Below the pieces are notes generated by a model. It was not told the DNA's origin. It made no database searches and saw nothing but the letters and a program-made list of their open reading frames with translations. Positions 38,229 through 47,571 of a DNA stretch of 60,991 bases are shown one piece after another. Location of the stretch: positions 1 to 60,991 of the forward strand of contig NZ_SVFW01000022.1 in assembly GCF_015056685.1 (NCBI RefSeq), read 5' to 3'. This DNA is from Butyrivibrio sp. (GTDB taxonomy: Bacteria; Bacillota; Clostridia; Lachnospirales; Lachnospiraceae). The number at the start of each line of letters is the position of its first letter. Position 1 is the first letter of the stretch. A program made the translations under genes and the position numbers.

Positions 38229-40793
38229 ATGAGTATTATTGATAAGATTATTGGTACACATAGCGAAAGAGAACTTAAGAGAATCCGCAGCACTGTTGAT
38301 TCAATTGAGGCTATGAGACCAAAAATGCAGGCTCTTTCTGATGAGGAGCTCAGAGGCAAAACAGATGAGTTCAAGAAGAGACTGGCTAATGGGGAAACAC
38401 TTGATGATATTATGCCTGAGGCATATGCGACAGTTCGTGAGGCAGGTAAGCGTGTCCTTGGAATGGAACACTTCAGAGTACAGCTCATTGGTGGAGTTAT
38501 CCTTCATCAGGGTAGAATCGCTGAGATGAGAACCGGTGAAGGTAAGACACTTGTAGCTACACTTCCTTCTTACCTTGACGCTCTTGAGGGCAAAGGTGTT
38601 CATGTAGTAACAGTTAATGATTACCTTGCAAAGCGTGACGCTGAGTGGATGGGTAAGATCCATGAGTTCCTTGGCCTTACCGTTGGTGTTGTTTTGAACA
38701 GCATGACTTCTGAAGAGAGAAGAGCTGCCTATAACTGTGATATCACGTATGTTACAAACAACGAACTTGGATTTGATTACCTTCGTGATAACATGGCAAT
38801 CTACAAGGAGCAGTGTGTTCTCCGTGGACTTAACTATGCCATCATCGATGAGATAGACTCTATCCTTATTGATGAAGCAAGAACACCTCTTATTATTTCC
38901 GGTCAGTCCGATAAATCAACAAAGCTTTATGAAGCATGTGACATCCTTGCCAAGCAGATGACACGTGGTGAGGATATGGAAGACCTCACTAAGATGGATG
39001 CCATCATGGGTGTTGAGAGAGAAGAGACCGGTGACTTTATCGTCAATGAAAAAGACAAGATCGTAAACCTTACAGCACAGGGTGTTGCCAAGGTTGAGAG
39101 ATTCTTTAGAATAGAGAACCTTGCTGATCCTGAGAACCTTGAGATCCAGCACAATATCATCCTTGCTCTTCGTGCAAACAACCTTATGCAGAGAGATCAC
39201 GACTACATCGTTAAGGATGACGAAGTCCTTATCGTTGATGAGTTTACAGGCCGTGTAATGCCGGGAAGACGTTATTCAGATGGTCTTCATCAGGCAATCG
39301 AGGCAAAAGAGCATGTTAAGGTTAAGAGAGAGTCCAAGACTCTTGCTACTATCACCTTCCAGAACTTCTTTAACAAGTTCGAGAAAAAGTGTGGTATGAC
39401 AGGTACTGCCCTTACAGAGGAAAGAGAATTCCGTGATATCTACGGAATGGACGTTATCGAGATTCCTACAAACGAGCCTGTTATCCGTAAGGATCTTCAG
39501 GATGCAGTTTATAAGACTAAAAAAGAGAAGTTGAACGCTATCTGCGATGCAGTAGAGGAAGCTCATGCAAAGGGACAGCCTGTACTGGTTGGTACTATCA
39601 CTATTGAGTCTTCTGAGGAAATAAGTAAGCTCCTTAGAAAGCGTGGTATTCAGCATCAGGTACTTAATGCCAAGTTCCATGAAATGGAAGCTGAGATCGT
39701 AGCAGAGGCTGGTAAGCACGGTGCTGTTACAATCGCTACTAACATGGCAGGCCGTGGTACAGATATTAAGCTTGATGAAGAGGCAAGGGCAGCAGGCGGA
39801 CTTAAGATCATTGGTACAGAGAGACACGAGAGCAGACGTATCGACAATCAGCTCCGTGGTCGTGCCGGACGTCAGGGTGATCCTGGTGAATCCAAGTTCT
39901 ACCTTTCACTTGAGGATAACCTTATGAGGCTCTTTGGTTCAGAGAGACTTATAGCAATGTTCAATGCTCTTAAGATTCCTGATGGACAGGAAATTGAGCA
40001 CTCATCTCTTTCAAAGGCTATTGAATCAGCTCAGAAGAAGATTGAGTCCAACAACTATGCTATCAGAAAGAACCTTCTCGAGTATGACCAGGTTAACAAT
40101 GAGCAGAGAGAGATCATCTATGCAGAGCGTAAGAAAGTTCTTGATGGAGCTTCCATGAGGGATTCAATCTACAAGATGATCACTGATATTGTAGAAAATG
40201 CAGTAGAGACAGTTGTAGGTGAGGAGAATGATCCTGATAACTGGAACCTTGCAGAGCTCAATGAGCTTTTGCTTCCAACTGTTCCGCTTAAGAAGATCAC
40301 AAGAGGACGTATCGAGACTCTTACAAAGGCAGGACTCCTTCAGCAGTTAAAAGAGGAAGCAGTTAAACTTTACGAGACAAAAGAGGCAGAGTTCCCTGAA
40401 CCTGAAACAATCCGTGAGATTGAGCGTGTAATCCTTCTGAAAGTAATTGACAGAAAGTGGATGGATCATATCGATGATATGGATCAGCTCCGTCAGGGAA
40501 TCGGTCTTCAGGCATATGGCCAGAGAGATCCTAAGCTTGAGTACAAGCTTGCAGGCTACGAGATGTTTGATGATATGACCAGAAACATCAAGGAAGATAC
40601 AGTGAGACTTCTTTTCCATGTTCACATTGAGGAGAAGGTTGAGCGTGAGCAGGTAGCCAAGGTTACAGGAACAAATAAGGATGATTCAGTTGCAAAGACT
40701 CCTGTTAAGAGAGTTGAAGCTAAGGTTTATCCAAATGATCCATGTCCATGCGGAAGTGGTAAAAAGTTTAAGAATTGTCATGGAAGAGTTTAA
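38229..40793 (+). CDS. secA: Preprotein translocase ATPase SecA
   Basis: This 854-residue motor drives export through SecYEG. Features: Walker A MRTGEGKTLVATLPSYL near 100, the helicase motif DEIDSILIDEARTPLI, the preprotein cross-linking region, the second RecA-like domain with NMAGRGTDIKL and QLRGRAGRQGDPGESKFYLS, and a C-terminal zinc motif CPCGSGKKFKNCHG that binds SecB or ribosomes. Length is normal. GAGGA precedes the ATG. It is followed by prfB, a common arrangement in Firmicutes. Confidence 0.98.
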   Translation: MSIIDKIIGTHSERELKRIRSTVDSIEAMRPKMQALSDEELRGKTDEFKKRLANGETLDDIMPEAYATVREAGKRVLGMEHFRVQLIGGVILHQGRIAEMRTGEGKTLVATLPSYLDALEGKGVHVVTVNDYLAKRDAEWMGKIHEFLGLTVGVVLNSMTSEERRAAYNCDITYVTNNELGFDYLRDNMAIYKEQCVLRGLNYAIIDEIDSILIDEARTPLIISGQSDKSTKLYEACDILAKQMTRGEDMEDLTKMDAIMGVEREETGDFIVNEKDKIVNLTAQGVAKVERFFRIENLADPENLEIQHNIILALRANNLMQRDHDYIVKDDEVLIVDEFTGRVMPGRRYSDGLHQAIEAKEHVKVKRESKTLATITFQNFFNKFEKKCGMTGTALTEEREFRDIYGMDVIEIPTNEPVIRKDLQDAVYKTKKEKLNAICDAVEEAHAKGQPVLVGTITIESSEEISKLLRKRGIQHQVLNAKFHEMEAEIVAEAGKHGAVTIATNMAGRGTDIKLDEEARAAGGLKIIGTERHESRRIDNQLRGRAGRQGDPGESKFYLSLEDNLMRLFGSERLIAMFNALKIPDGQEIEHSSLSKAIESAQKKIESNNYAIRKNLLEYDQVNNEQREIIYAERKKVLDGASMRDSIYKMITDIVENAVETVVGEENDPDNWNLAELNELLLPTVPLKKITRGRIETLTKAGLLQQLKEEAVKLYETKEAEFPEPETIREIERVILLKVIDRKWMDHIDDMDQLRQGIGLQAYGQRDPKLEYKLAGYEMFDDMTRNIKEDTVRLLFHVHIEEKVEREQVAKVTGTNKDDSVAKTPVKRVEAKVYPNDPCPCGSGKKFKNCHGRV

Positions 40794-40813
40794 GTAATTA
40801 GAAAGGTAAGTAT

Positions 40814-41956
40814 ATGGTAGTTTTAGATCAGATGAAGGTTGAGATCCAGAACCTGCAGGATACTTTAAAAGAAGTTACTGCTTCTCTTGACCTTGAGTCT
40901 AAGAAAAAGATAATTGAAGAGCTTAGTCGTGAGATGGAAGAGCCTGGTTTCTGGGATGACGCAGAAAAGGCCAACAAGAAGACAAAAGATCTTAAGAATA
41001 TGCAGGATCTTGTTGAAAACATCGAAAAACTTAACAATCAGTACGGCGATATCATTGATCTTATCGATATGCAGAATGCAGAAGGCGTAGATGACGATGA
41101 TATGGCTGCTGAGATCAGATCAGAGCTTGATGAGTTTGAGGAGACTCTAGAGAATATCCGTATCAGCAATCTTCTCAACCAGCCTTATGATAAATATGAT
41201 GTAATCCTTCGACTCAACGCAGGAGCAGGCGGAACAGAGGCTTGTGACTGGGCAAGCATGCTCTATCGTATGTACACTAGATGGGCAGAGAGAAAGGGTT
41301 TCACAACAGAAGTTCTCGATCTTCTCGATGGTGATGAAGCCGGAATCAAGTCAGTTACATTCCAGATTTCAGGAACAAATGCTTATGGACTTTTAAAGTC
41401 AGAGCACGGTGTTCACAGACTTGTTCGTATCAGTCCGTTCAATGCACAGGCTAAGCGTCAGACATCATTCGTATCATGCGATGTTATGCCTGATATTGAA
41501 GAGGATTTAGATGTAGAGATCAATCCTGATGATCTTAGAATTGATACATATCGTTCAAGTGGTGCCGGTGGACAGCACATCAACAAGACATCATCAGCTG
41601 TACGTATCACACATATTCCTACAGGCGTTGTAGTTGCCTGCCAGAATGAGCGTTCACAGTTCCAGAATAAAGATAAGGCTATGCAGATGTTGAAAGCTAA
41701 ACTGTTCATCATGAAACAGGAAGAGCAGGCTGCAAAGCTTGACGGAATCCGTGGTGAAGTAAAGGATAATGCATGGGGAAGCCAGATCAGATCCTATGTC
41801 CTTCAGCCATACACAATGGTAAATGATACAAGAACAGGATTTAAGGCATCTAACGCTGACGGCGTTCTTGATGGTGATCTTGATCCATTTATCAATGCAT
41901 ATCTTAAGTGGCTTGCAACAGGTGGAAAGCCGGTTGGAGATACTTCAGAAGAATAA
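40814..41956 (+). CDS. prfB: Peptide chain release factor 2
   Basis: This 380-residue factor terminates translation at UGA and UAA. The stop-codon recognition tripeptide SPF (RLVRISPFNAQ) and the catalytic GGQ (SSGAGGQHINKTSS) are present. The whole protein is read in one frame from ATG 40814 with GAAAGG upstream; the internal UGA and frameshift site found near codon 25 in many bacterial prfB genes is absent, so the usual autoregulation by frameshifting does not apply. Confidence 0.97.
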   Translation: MVVLDQMKVEIQNLQDTLKEVTASLDLESKKKIIEELSREMEEPGFWDDAEKANKKTKDLKNMQDLVENIEKLNNQYGDIIDLIDMQNAEGVDDDDMAAEIRSELDEFEETLENIRISNLLNQPYDKYDVILRLNAGAGGTEACDWASMLYRMYTRWAERKGFTTEVLDLLDGDEAGIKSVTFQISGTNAYGLLKSEHGVHRLVRISPFNAQAKRQTSFVSCDVMPDIEEDLDVEINPDDLRIDTYRSSGAGGQHINKTSSAVRITHIPTGVVVACQNERSQFQNKDKAMQMLKAKLFIMKQEEQAAKLDGIRGEVKDNAWGSQIRSYVLQPYTMVNDTRTGFKASNADGVLDGDLDPFINAYLKWLATGGKPVGDTSEE

Positions 41957-41963
41957 TTACAGG

Positions 41964-41994
41964 GGATGCGACTTTTATGCCGCATCCTTTTTTT
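41964..41994 (+). terminator. Terminator after prfB
   Basis: GGATGCG-(10 bases)-CGCATCC is followed by seven T residues. Confidence 0.9.
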
Positions 41995-42070
41995 GATGTT
42001 TTTTATTCAAAAAATAACTTTCGAAATTTCTGTATTCCTAGTACAATATTGTATTAGGGGAGTTGTACGT

Positions 42071-43153
42071 ATGAAAATTATTGAAAATGCCAAGGCTTTA
42101 TGGAACTTATTTAAAGATTATCGTTCTATGAATGATGATGATCTGGATGATTTTTACCAGTCAAAATGTGATTATTATCAGAATTATGTGGCTATCAGTT
42201 TAGTGGTTGGCGCATTTGTTTCTATTACATATATTTTCTCGGATTATTTGCTCAACGGCACTTATCTTCCGACACTTATTCCCAGATTTTCAATACTTGT
42301 AGCGCTGGCACTTTTTTTGGTGCTAATTAATTTTGTGCGCGACAGCAAGCTCATCACCTTTTTGGATTTTGCTCTTGCCCATTGCATAGTGCTGGCGACC
42401 ATGTGGGCCATCTATCATCTTGAGATCAAGGTTCATGCCAGTGAAGGCTTTATTATCATGAACGTGGTATTTTTGACCGTTGGATTCGTTTCAAGGCCAA
42501 GATATACCTTCCTTTCCAGTGTGATCTTTATTCTTGAGATCCTTATCACCAACACTTTTAACCATTATCCAAACCTTGATATTATCCTTGCACTGCAGAT
42601 CCCGGTTGGTCTTGCGGTTGTATGTTCACACATTCTTTTGACATTGTACTACCTTGATCATTACAGGGTTCGCCAGAAGCTTGAACTTGCGATGGTTACA
42701 GATCCGCTCACTCAGGTTTATAACAGACACCTTTTGGAAAAAATTGTAACAAAGAATGCTCTTATTGATGCTCAGGAGCCTATTGCAATAGCAATGCTTG
42801 ATATAGATTACTTTAAGCAGGTTAATGATGAGCATGGCCACTATACAGGGGACCTTACACTTTTGTATATAGGTAAAAAGCTTTCAACTGAAACTCACGG
42901 TGATGATTATGTTATCAGATTTGGCGGTGAGGAATTTATTATTATCTTCAAGAACTGCGATGTGAATAATGCCTGCGCAAGAATGGAACAGTTCAGGCGC
43001 GATATAGAGGCTGCTACAGATACACCTGTTCCAGTTACAGTATCTGTGGGCGTTTCCAAGTACACGGGTGATTTCGCGAAGAGTATACAGAACGTTGATT
43101 CAGCTTTGTACAAGGCTAAAAATACAGGAAGAAACAAGGTAGTGGTTGTTTAA
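42071..43153 (+). CDS. Membrane-bound diguanylate cyclase (GGDEF)
   Basis: This 360-residue protein has about six transmembrane helices in the first 190 residues (VAISLVVGAFVSITYIF and on), then a GGDEF domain with DPLTQVYNRHLLEK, AMLDIDYFKQVNDEHGH and the active-site RFGGEEF, an accepted GGEEF variant. It should make cyclic di-GMP. No inhibitory-site RxxD is evident five residues before GGEEF. The start at 42071 follows GGGGAG; the longer frame begins inside the upstream terminator region. Confidence 0.9.
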   Translation: MKIIENAKALWNLFKDYRSMNDDDLDDFYQSKCDYYQNYVAISLVVGAFVSITYIFSDYLLNGTYLPTLIPRFSILVALALFLVLINFVRDSKLITFLDFALAHCIVLATMWAIYHLEIKVHASEGFIIMNVVFLTVGFVSRPRYTFLSSVIFILEILITNTFNHYPNLDIILALQIPVGLAVVCSHILLTLYYLDHYRVRQKLELAMVTDPLTQVYNRHLLEKIVTKNALIDAQEPIAIAMLDIDYFKQVNDEHGHYTGDLTLLYIGKKLSTETHGDDYVIRFGGEEFIIIFKNCDVNNACARMEQFRRDIEAATDTPVPVTVSVGVSKYTGDFAKSIQNVDSALYKAKNTGRNKVVVV

Positions 43154-43154
43154 T

Positions 43155-44093
43155 ATGGGGAGCATAAAGGATATTCGAGATAATGTAGCCAGGGTCTTAG
43201 TTGGTAAGGACGAGACAGTTCTTTTGACAGTGGTTGCTATGGTGGCCGGTGGACATGTTCTATTAGAGGATGTTCCCGGAACCGGCAAGACAATGCTTGC
43301 TAAGGCACTGGCCAGATCAGTAGATGGAAGTTTTAAAAGGATTCAGTTTACACCGGACCTTCTCCCGTCTGATATTACAGGACTTAATGTTTATCAGATG
43401 TCTAAGGGAGAGTTTGTTTTTAACAAGGGCCCGGTTTTTTGCAACATTCTTTTAGCGGATGAGATAAACAGAGCAACTCCCAGAACTCAGGCAGGACTTC
43501 TTGAATGCATGGAGGAGAGGCAGGTAACTATTGACGGGCAGACCAGGACTCTTGAGAGGCCCTTTTTTGTTATTGCAACTCAGAACCCTGTTGAGACCAG
43601 CGGAACTTTTCCTCTTCCTGAGGCACAGCTGGACAGATTTCTTATGAAGCTGTCTGTAGGATTTCCTGACAGAGCTGAAGAGATAAAGATATTAGAGCGC
43701 TTTGACGGAAGTGGAAGTAGTGAAGCTTTGGAAAAGATCAGCCCTGTAGCAGGTCCAAAAGAGATAGAAGAAATGCATGATGAGGCTATGAAGGTCAAAG
43801 TGCATCCTCAGATAAAAGAGTACATTGCGGACATTATAGTTGCCACCAGAAACAGAAGGGATGTGTCTTCCGGTGTCAGCACAAGAGGAAGTCTTGCGCT
43901 TCTTAACTGCGCCAAGGTTTTGGCCTATGCTGAGGGCAGGGACTATGTTGTTCCTGAGGATATCAAGAGGCTTGCAGTGCCTGTTTTGGCTCATAGACTT
44001 ATTCTTTCTTCCGGCTATGGGGTAAATGCTGATGCAAGTGGAATAATTCAGAGCATTCTTGATGAGATCTCTGTGCCGACTGAGGATTTCTGA
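43155..44093 (+). CDS. MoxR-family AAA+ ATPase
   Basis: This 312-residue AAA+ ATPase has Walker A EDVPGTGKTMLAKALA, Walker B NILLADEINRATPRTQAGLLE, and sensor 1 FFVIATQNPVE. MoxR ATPases act with von Willebrand factor/DUF58 proteins in maturation of envelope or enzyme complexes. The start codon comes one base after the GGDEF stop and its own stop overlaps the DUF58 start, so four genes may be co-transcribed. Confidence 0.93.
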   Translation: MGSIKDIRDNVARVLVGKDETVLLTVVAMVAGGHVLLEDVPGTGKTMLAKALARSVDGSFKRIQFTPDLLPSDITGLNVYQMSKGEFVFNKGPVFCNILLADEINRATPRTQAGLLECMEERQVTIDGQTRTLERPFFVIATQNPVETSGTFPLPEAQLDRFLMKLSVGFPDRAEEIKILERFDGSGSSEALEKISPVAGPKEIEEMHDEAMKVKVHPQIKEYIADIIVATRNRRDVSSGVSTRGSLALLNCAKVLAYAEGRDYVVPEDIKRLAVPVLAHRLILSSGYGVNADASGIIQSILDEISVPTEDF

Positions 44094-45217
44094 TGCCTAT
44101 TATACTTATACCGATAGTTATTTTTGCTTTATATCGTTTTGAAAAATGGCTCTTTGGCAACTTTTGGGACAAAGGGCTTATGGCCAGGCTTGATTTTGTG
44201 GAAGAAGCGGTAAATGAGGGAGATAAGGCTCATTTGCAGGAGGTTATCACGAACAGGAACTTTTTGCCTCTTCACATTTTGCAGGTCAGCTTCCAGACTG
44301 ATAAGGGTCTTGAGTTTTCCGATGGGACCAATTCCTCTGTCTCTGACAGGGTCAATGTGACGGATGTGTTCAGTCTTGGACTATATGAAAAGATAACAAG
44401 AAGGCTGGAGCTTGATTGCCGAAAAAGAGGGTATTACAGCATTTTGAAGACTTCTCTTAAGGCGTCAGATCTTTTTAGCCCCGATATCAGATACAACACC
44501 TTTGAACAGCACACAAATCTCTATGTCTATCCGGCGCCGCTTTCTGTCAGTAAGACAGAAGTGCCATTCAGGCAGCTTATGGGGGATGTGCTTTCAAAGC
44601 GTTTTTTGTATGAAGATAATTTTACTTTTCGCGGGATCAGGGATTATTCCAGGACTGATCCACAGAACATGGTGAACTGGAAGGCAACTGCCAAGACTGG
44701 GGATCTGAAGGTGAATCTGCATGATCACACATCTTCCCAGGAAGTAAAGTTTATTTTAAATGTGGATGAGCCGGGGATTTTGTTTGAAAGGGAGCTTTTG
44801 GAGGACTGCATAAGGCTTACCATGTCCCTGGCAGGGAGATTTATTTCAGAAAATGTGCCGGTATCTCTTTTGACTAATGGAAGAGACAAGGTTACAGGGG
44901 AAAATATATCCCTATTGGCGGGAGCATCATCACTTCATATGGTCAGCGTCAAAAGAGCTCTTGCAAGGATCGACCTTGAAAAGACAACTCCCAATTCTAT
45001 GGCTGAAATTGTGGAAAGAGAAGTGGCAAACGTTGATATAGAAAATACAACCTTTTGCTATATTTCTACCACCAGAGGCGATGATTCTCTAAAGGCAGCA
45101 GGTCTTTTGGCCAAAAAGGCAGGGAAACTCTTGTGGCTGTGTCCACTCACCAAGGATATGAAACAGGAGCGCCCTGCAGATTCTAAGATTGATTTCGAAG
45201 TGGTCATACATGAATAA
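44093..45217 (+). CDS. DUF58-domain protein
   Basis: This 374-residue partner of MoxR has the DUF58 core near residues 185-215 (FTFRGIRDYSRTDPQNMVNWKATAKTG, given here in part, with the conserved DYSRTDPQNMVNWKA). A hydrophobic first segment may anchor it. The start overlaps the MoxR stop (TGATG). The end overlaps the next gene by 8 bases. DUF58 proteins are thought to be regulators or adaptors of envelope processes. Confidence 0.9.
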   Translation: MPIILIPIVIFALYRFEKWLFGNFWDKGLMARLDFVEEAVNEGDKAHLQEVITNRNFLPLHILQVSFQTDKGLEFSDGTNSSVSDRVNVTDVFSLGLYEKITRRLELDCRKRGYYSILKTSLKASDLFSPDIRYNTFEQHTNLYVYPAPLSVSKTEVPFRQLMGDVLSKRFLYEDNFTFRGIRDYSRTDPQNMVNWKATAKTGDLKVNLHDHTSSQEVKFILNVDEPGILFERELLEDCIRLTMSLAGRFISENVPVSLLTNGRDKVTGENISLLAGASSLHMVSVKRALARIDLEKTTPNSMAEIVEREVANVDIENTTFCYISTTRGDDSLKAAGLLAKKAGKLLWLCPLTKDMKQERPADSKIDFEVVIHE

Positions 45218-46304
45218 GAGGATAGAAATATTAAGGATAATAAACAACATAGTCATAGCCCTGAGCCTGAATATTCTGGGGATAATGTCCCTTGGGCTGG
45301 GACTAAAAAAGGAAGTGGTCATAGTGTTTTTGGGCATCACTTTTCTTTTGGTGCTGATAACAACTGCTCTTGAGAGAGTAAGAGAAAATCTTGTTTTTTA
45401 CCCTGAGATTTCTGAGGCTTTTTTCTTTATTGCTCTGTATATCTTTTGCAGGATCGCAAAGATTCAGGAAGGCGTGATAGTAGTTCTTGCAGGCGAGGCT
45501 GTATGGGGAATTCTGGCGGTTTTGTATTACAACGCCAGGCAGATACTGGATGCAATGGTTCCCTTTAAAGACGGAGCAAGCGTTCCCATAGATATGGTAA
45601 AAAAGAATAATGGCAGGATGGTCAGCTTGTCAGTGGCAGCGGTGGCTCTTTCAATGTTTATCTGTACTTTGCTTGATTACGGAAAAGAGATAGCAGCCGC
45701 GGCAAAATACCTGATTATCAGCTTTCTCAGGTGGTTTTTTGGATTTTTTAAGTTTAAAGAGCCTGAAGAATATGTGCCTCTACAGGAGAAGCAGGAATTT
45801 GGGAAACTTCAGAGTCTTTTGCCTGAAGATTATGAGGATGATTCTATTTGGCACAGCATCTGGGAAATTCTGTACTGGGTTTTGGCGGCAGTTGTTCTTA
45901 TTGCTACGATAGTTCTTTTGATAAGGGGAATAGGCAGACTCTACAGGACGCTTAAAAACTCAAGGAACGTTCTTAAAGATAAGCTTATGCGTGATAAAAT
46001 TGAGTATTTAAGCCCTTTTGATAAAAAAGAAAGCGGAAAATCCGGCAACGGAAGCGGATCTTTTTTGCAGATGAGGCTCAGCAACGAGGGGAGAGTAAGG
46101 CTCCTATTTAAGAAGTATATAAAAAATGGAAGCGGCTATGCTGATGTCAGGGAAAGCCAGACGCCAAGAGAACTTGAAACGACTTCAAATGGAAGGGCGT
46201 CTGCGGCCTTTAGTATCTATGAAAAGGCAAGATACAGTGAACATCAGATAACCGCTGAAGATTTGAAAAATATTAAAAAGGCTGTAAAGGGGCAGGACTT
46301 TTAA
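45210..46304 (+). CDS. Membrane protein with C-terminal DUF4129
   Basis: This 364-residue protein has an N-terminal pair of membrane segments and further ones to about residue 100, another helix near 160-180 and one near 225-245, then a cytoplasmic tail with the DUF4129 pattern (SQTPRELETTSNGRA, FSIYEKARYSEHQIT). In many MoxR-DUF58 operons DUF4129 follows a transglutaminase-like domain; here no transglutaminase is present. The ATG at 45210 lies inside the DUF58 end. Confidence 0.75.
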   Translation: MNKRIEILRIINNIVIALSLNILGIMSLGLGLKKEVVIVFLGITFLLVLITTALERVRENLVFYPEISEAFFFIALYIFCRIAKIQEGVIVVLAGEAVWGILAVLYYNARQILDAMVPFKDGASVPIDMVKKNNGRMVSLSVAAVALSMFICTLLDYGKEIAAAAKYLIISFLRWFFGFFKFKEPEEYVPLQEKQEFGKLQSLLPEDYEDDSIWHSIWEILYWVLAAVVLIATIVLLIRGIGRLYRTLKNSRNVLKDKLMRDKIEYLSPFDKKESGKSGNGSGSFLQMRLSNEGRVRLLFKKYIKNGSGYADVRESQTPRELETTSNGRASAAFSIYEKARYSEHQITAEDLKNIKKAVKGQDF

Positions 46305-47443
46305 AATATGGAGGTGACATCCGTGATGCTGTTGTCAGTCACCTTAAAGGACCAGATTGAGTGGCCCTTAAGTCTGTGCTCTGTAAGAAAATAGGTATCG
46401 TCTACATTCGAGATGTAGTAAGGAGTACCGCCTCCAATGAAGTACTCTGAGTAGATATCTTCATATTTTCCCTGGCTCAGGTCAGACAGGGAAGCTGTCT
46501 TTATTATAGTTGCGTAATCCTGCGAACCTGTTGTGTCTGTTGAAACAGAAATATAATAGTAATCCTGGATCTTTGTAATCTGCACCATTCCTGCGACTTC
46601 TGCGGGGACGGTGTATTTTTCTTTTATCTCAAGTGTATCGAGGTCGCACATTATGATGTTGGAAGCTTCGGCGGAATCTGTATCGGAAACTCCTGAAACA
46701 AAGTATATGTAGCCATCAATTATAGAGAATGAGCGGACGTAGATCCCGTCAAGGTCGTTGATTTTCTTTATATCTGTGAGATACATCCTTGTGGAATCGG
46801 ATGTATGTCTGAAGCAGTAAAGCTCCCCGGTCGTAGAACTCCATACATAAAAAGTATCAGTAATCTCATTGTAAATAGTGTAATGCGGCCTGTTTCCTAT
46901 ATCATAAAAGGTCTGTGTATGGACAAATTTGTCATTAACTTTTTCATAGACCAGAACTCTGTTATTCTCTGTGTCATCGATCATGTAGACGGAGCCGTCG
47001 CTTGCAATTGTGTGAGGCTGTGTGGCATCCCCGGACATGATGTACCACTCATCGAGTGGAGCATTCAGATCGTCTGAGTAAATGACTCTGTTGTGGTAGC
47101 AGTCAACTATGAACCAGGTATCATCCTGCCTGGTAATGTAAGTTGGCACGCTGAGCTCGGTGTCGTAGTTTTGTACAACATCTATGCCTGCTATGGCATC
47201 TTCTATGTCGACCTCGTCCTCTGCCTCTGCAAGCTCCTGACCTACAGAAGTAAGGTTTGATTCCGCAATATATGTAGTTCCATCAAAAGGTGATGAAGGA
47301 GTCAGAGTAGTTGAAGCAAAAGAGGCCTGGCTGGAGGTTTCTGTAGGCACTGAAACAGAGTCTGCACCTGCAATCTGGCATCCTGTGAGCATTGAAATGG
47401 CCAAGATAAGGCCTGTTGTTTTATATAAAAATGTCTTTTTCAT
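46301..47443 (-). CDS. Lipoprotein with predicted beta-propeller
   Basis: This 380-residue secreted lipoprotein has a signal peptide with lipobox LTGC (Cys at about 22). A Ser/Thr-rich linker (to about 60) is followed by repeated segments of the type YITRQDDTWFIVDCYHNRVI, IASDGSVYMIDDTENNRVLV, YNEITDTFYVWSSTTGELYC, which fit NHL/WD-like propeller blades. Its ligand is unknown. It is convergent with, and overlaps by four bases, the DUF4129 gene. Confidence 0.8.
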   Translation of the reverse strand: MKKTFLYKTTGLILAISMLTGCQIAGADSVSVPTETSSQASFASTTLTPSSPFDGTTYIAESNLTSVGQELAEAEDEVDIEDAIAGIDVVQNYDTELSVPTYITRQDDTWFIVDCYHNRVIYSDDLNAPLDEWYIMSGDATQPHTIASDGSVYMIDDTENNRVLVYEKVNDKFVHTQTFYDIGNRPHYTIYNEITDTFYVWSSTTGELYCFRHTSDSTRMYLTDIKKINDLDGIYVRSFSIIDGYIYFVSGVSDTDSAEASNIIMCDLDTLEIKEKYTVPAEVAGMVQITKIQDYYYISVSTDTTGSQDYATIIKTASLSDLSQGKYEDIYSEYFIGGGTPYYISNVDDTYFLTEHRLKGHSIWSFKVTDNSITDVTSIF

Positions 47444-47571
47444 TAAAATATGTCCCTTTTCAAAACTCCTTTTAGTTTACATTATGTTTGTTTCAAGGTA
47501 AAGGATATTGAAAAATATACTATAAAACGTTACGATTATTATAATAATATCGCATATCCAGGGGGTATAGT

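Noticed and set aside
38301..40625. Several long frames inside secA on either strand
   Set aside because: secA is complete and strongly conserved across the whole interval; the other frames are by-products of its codon usage.
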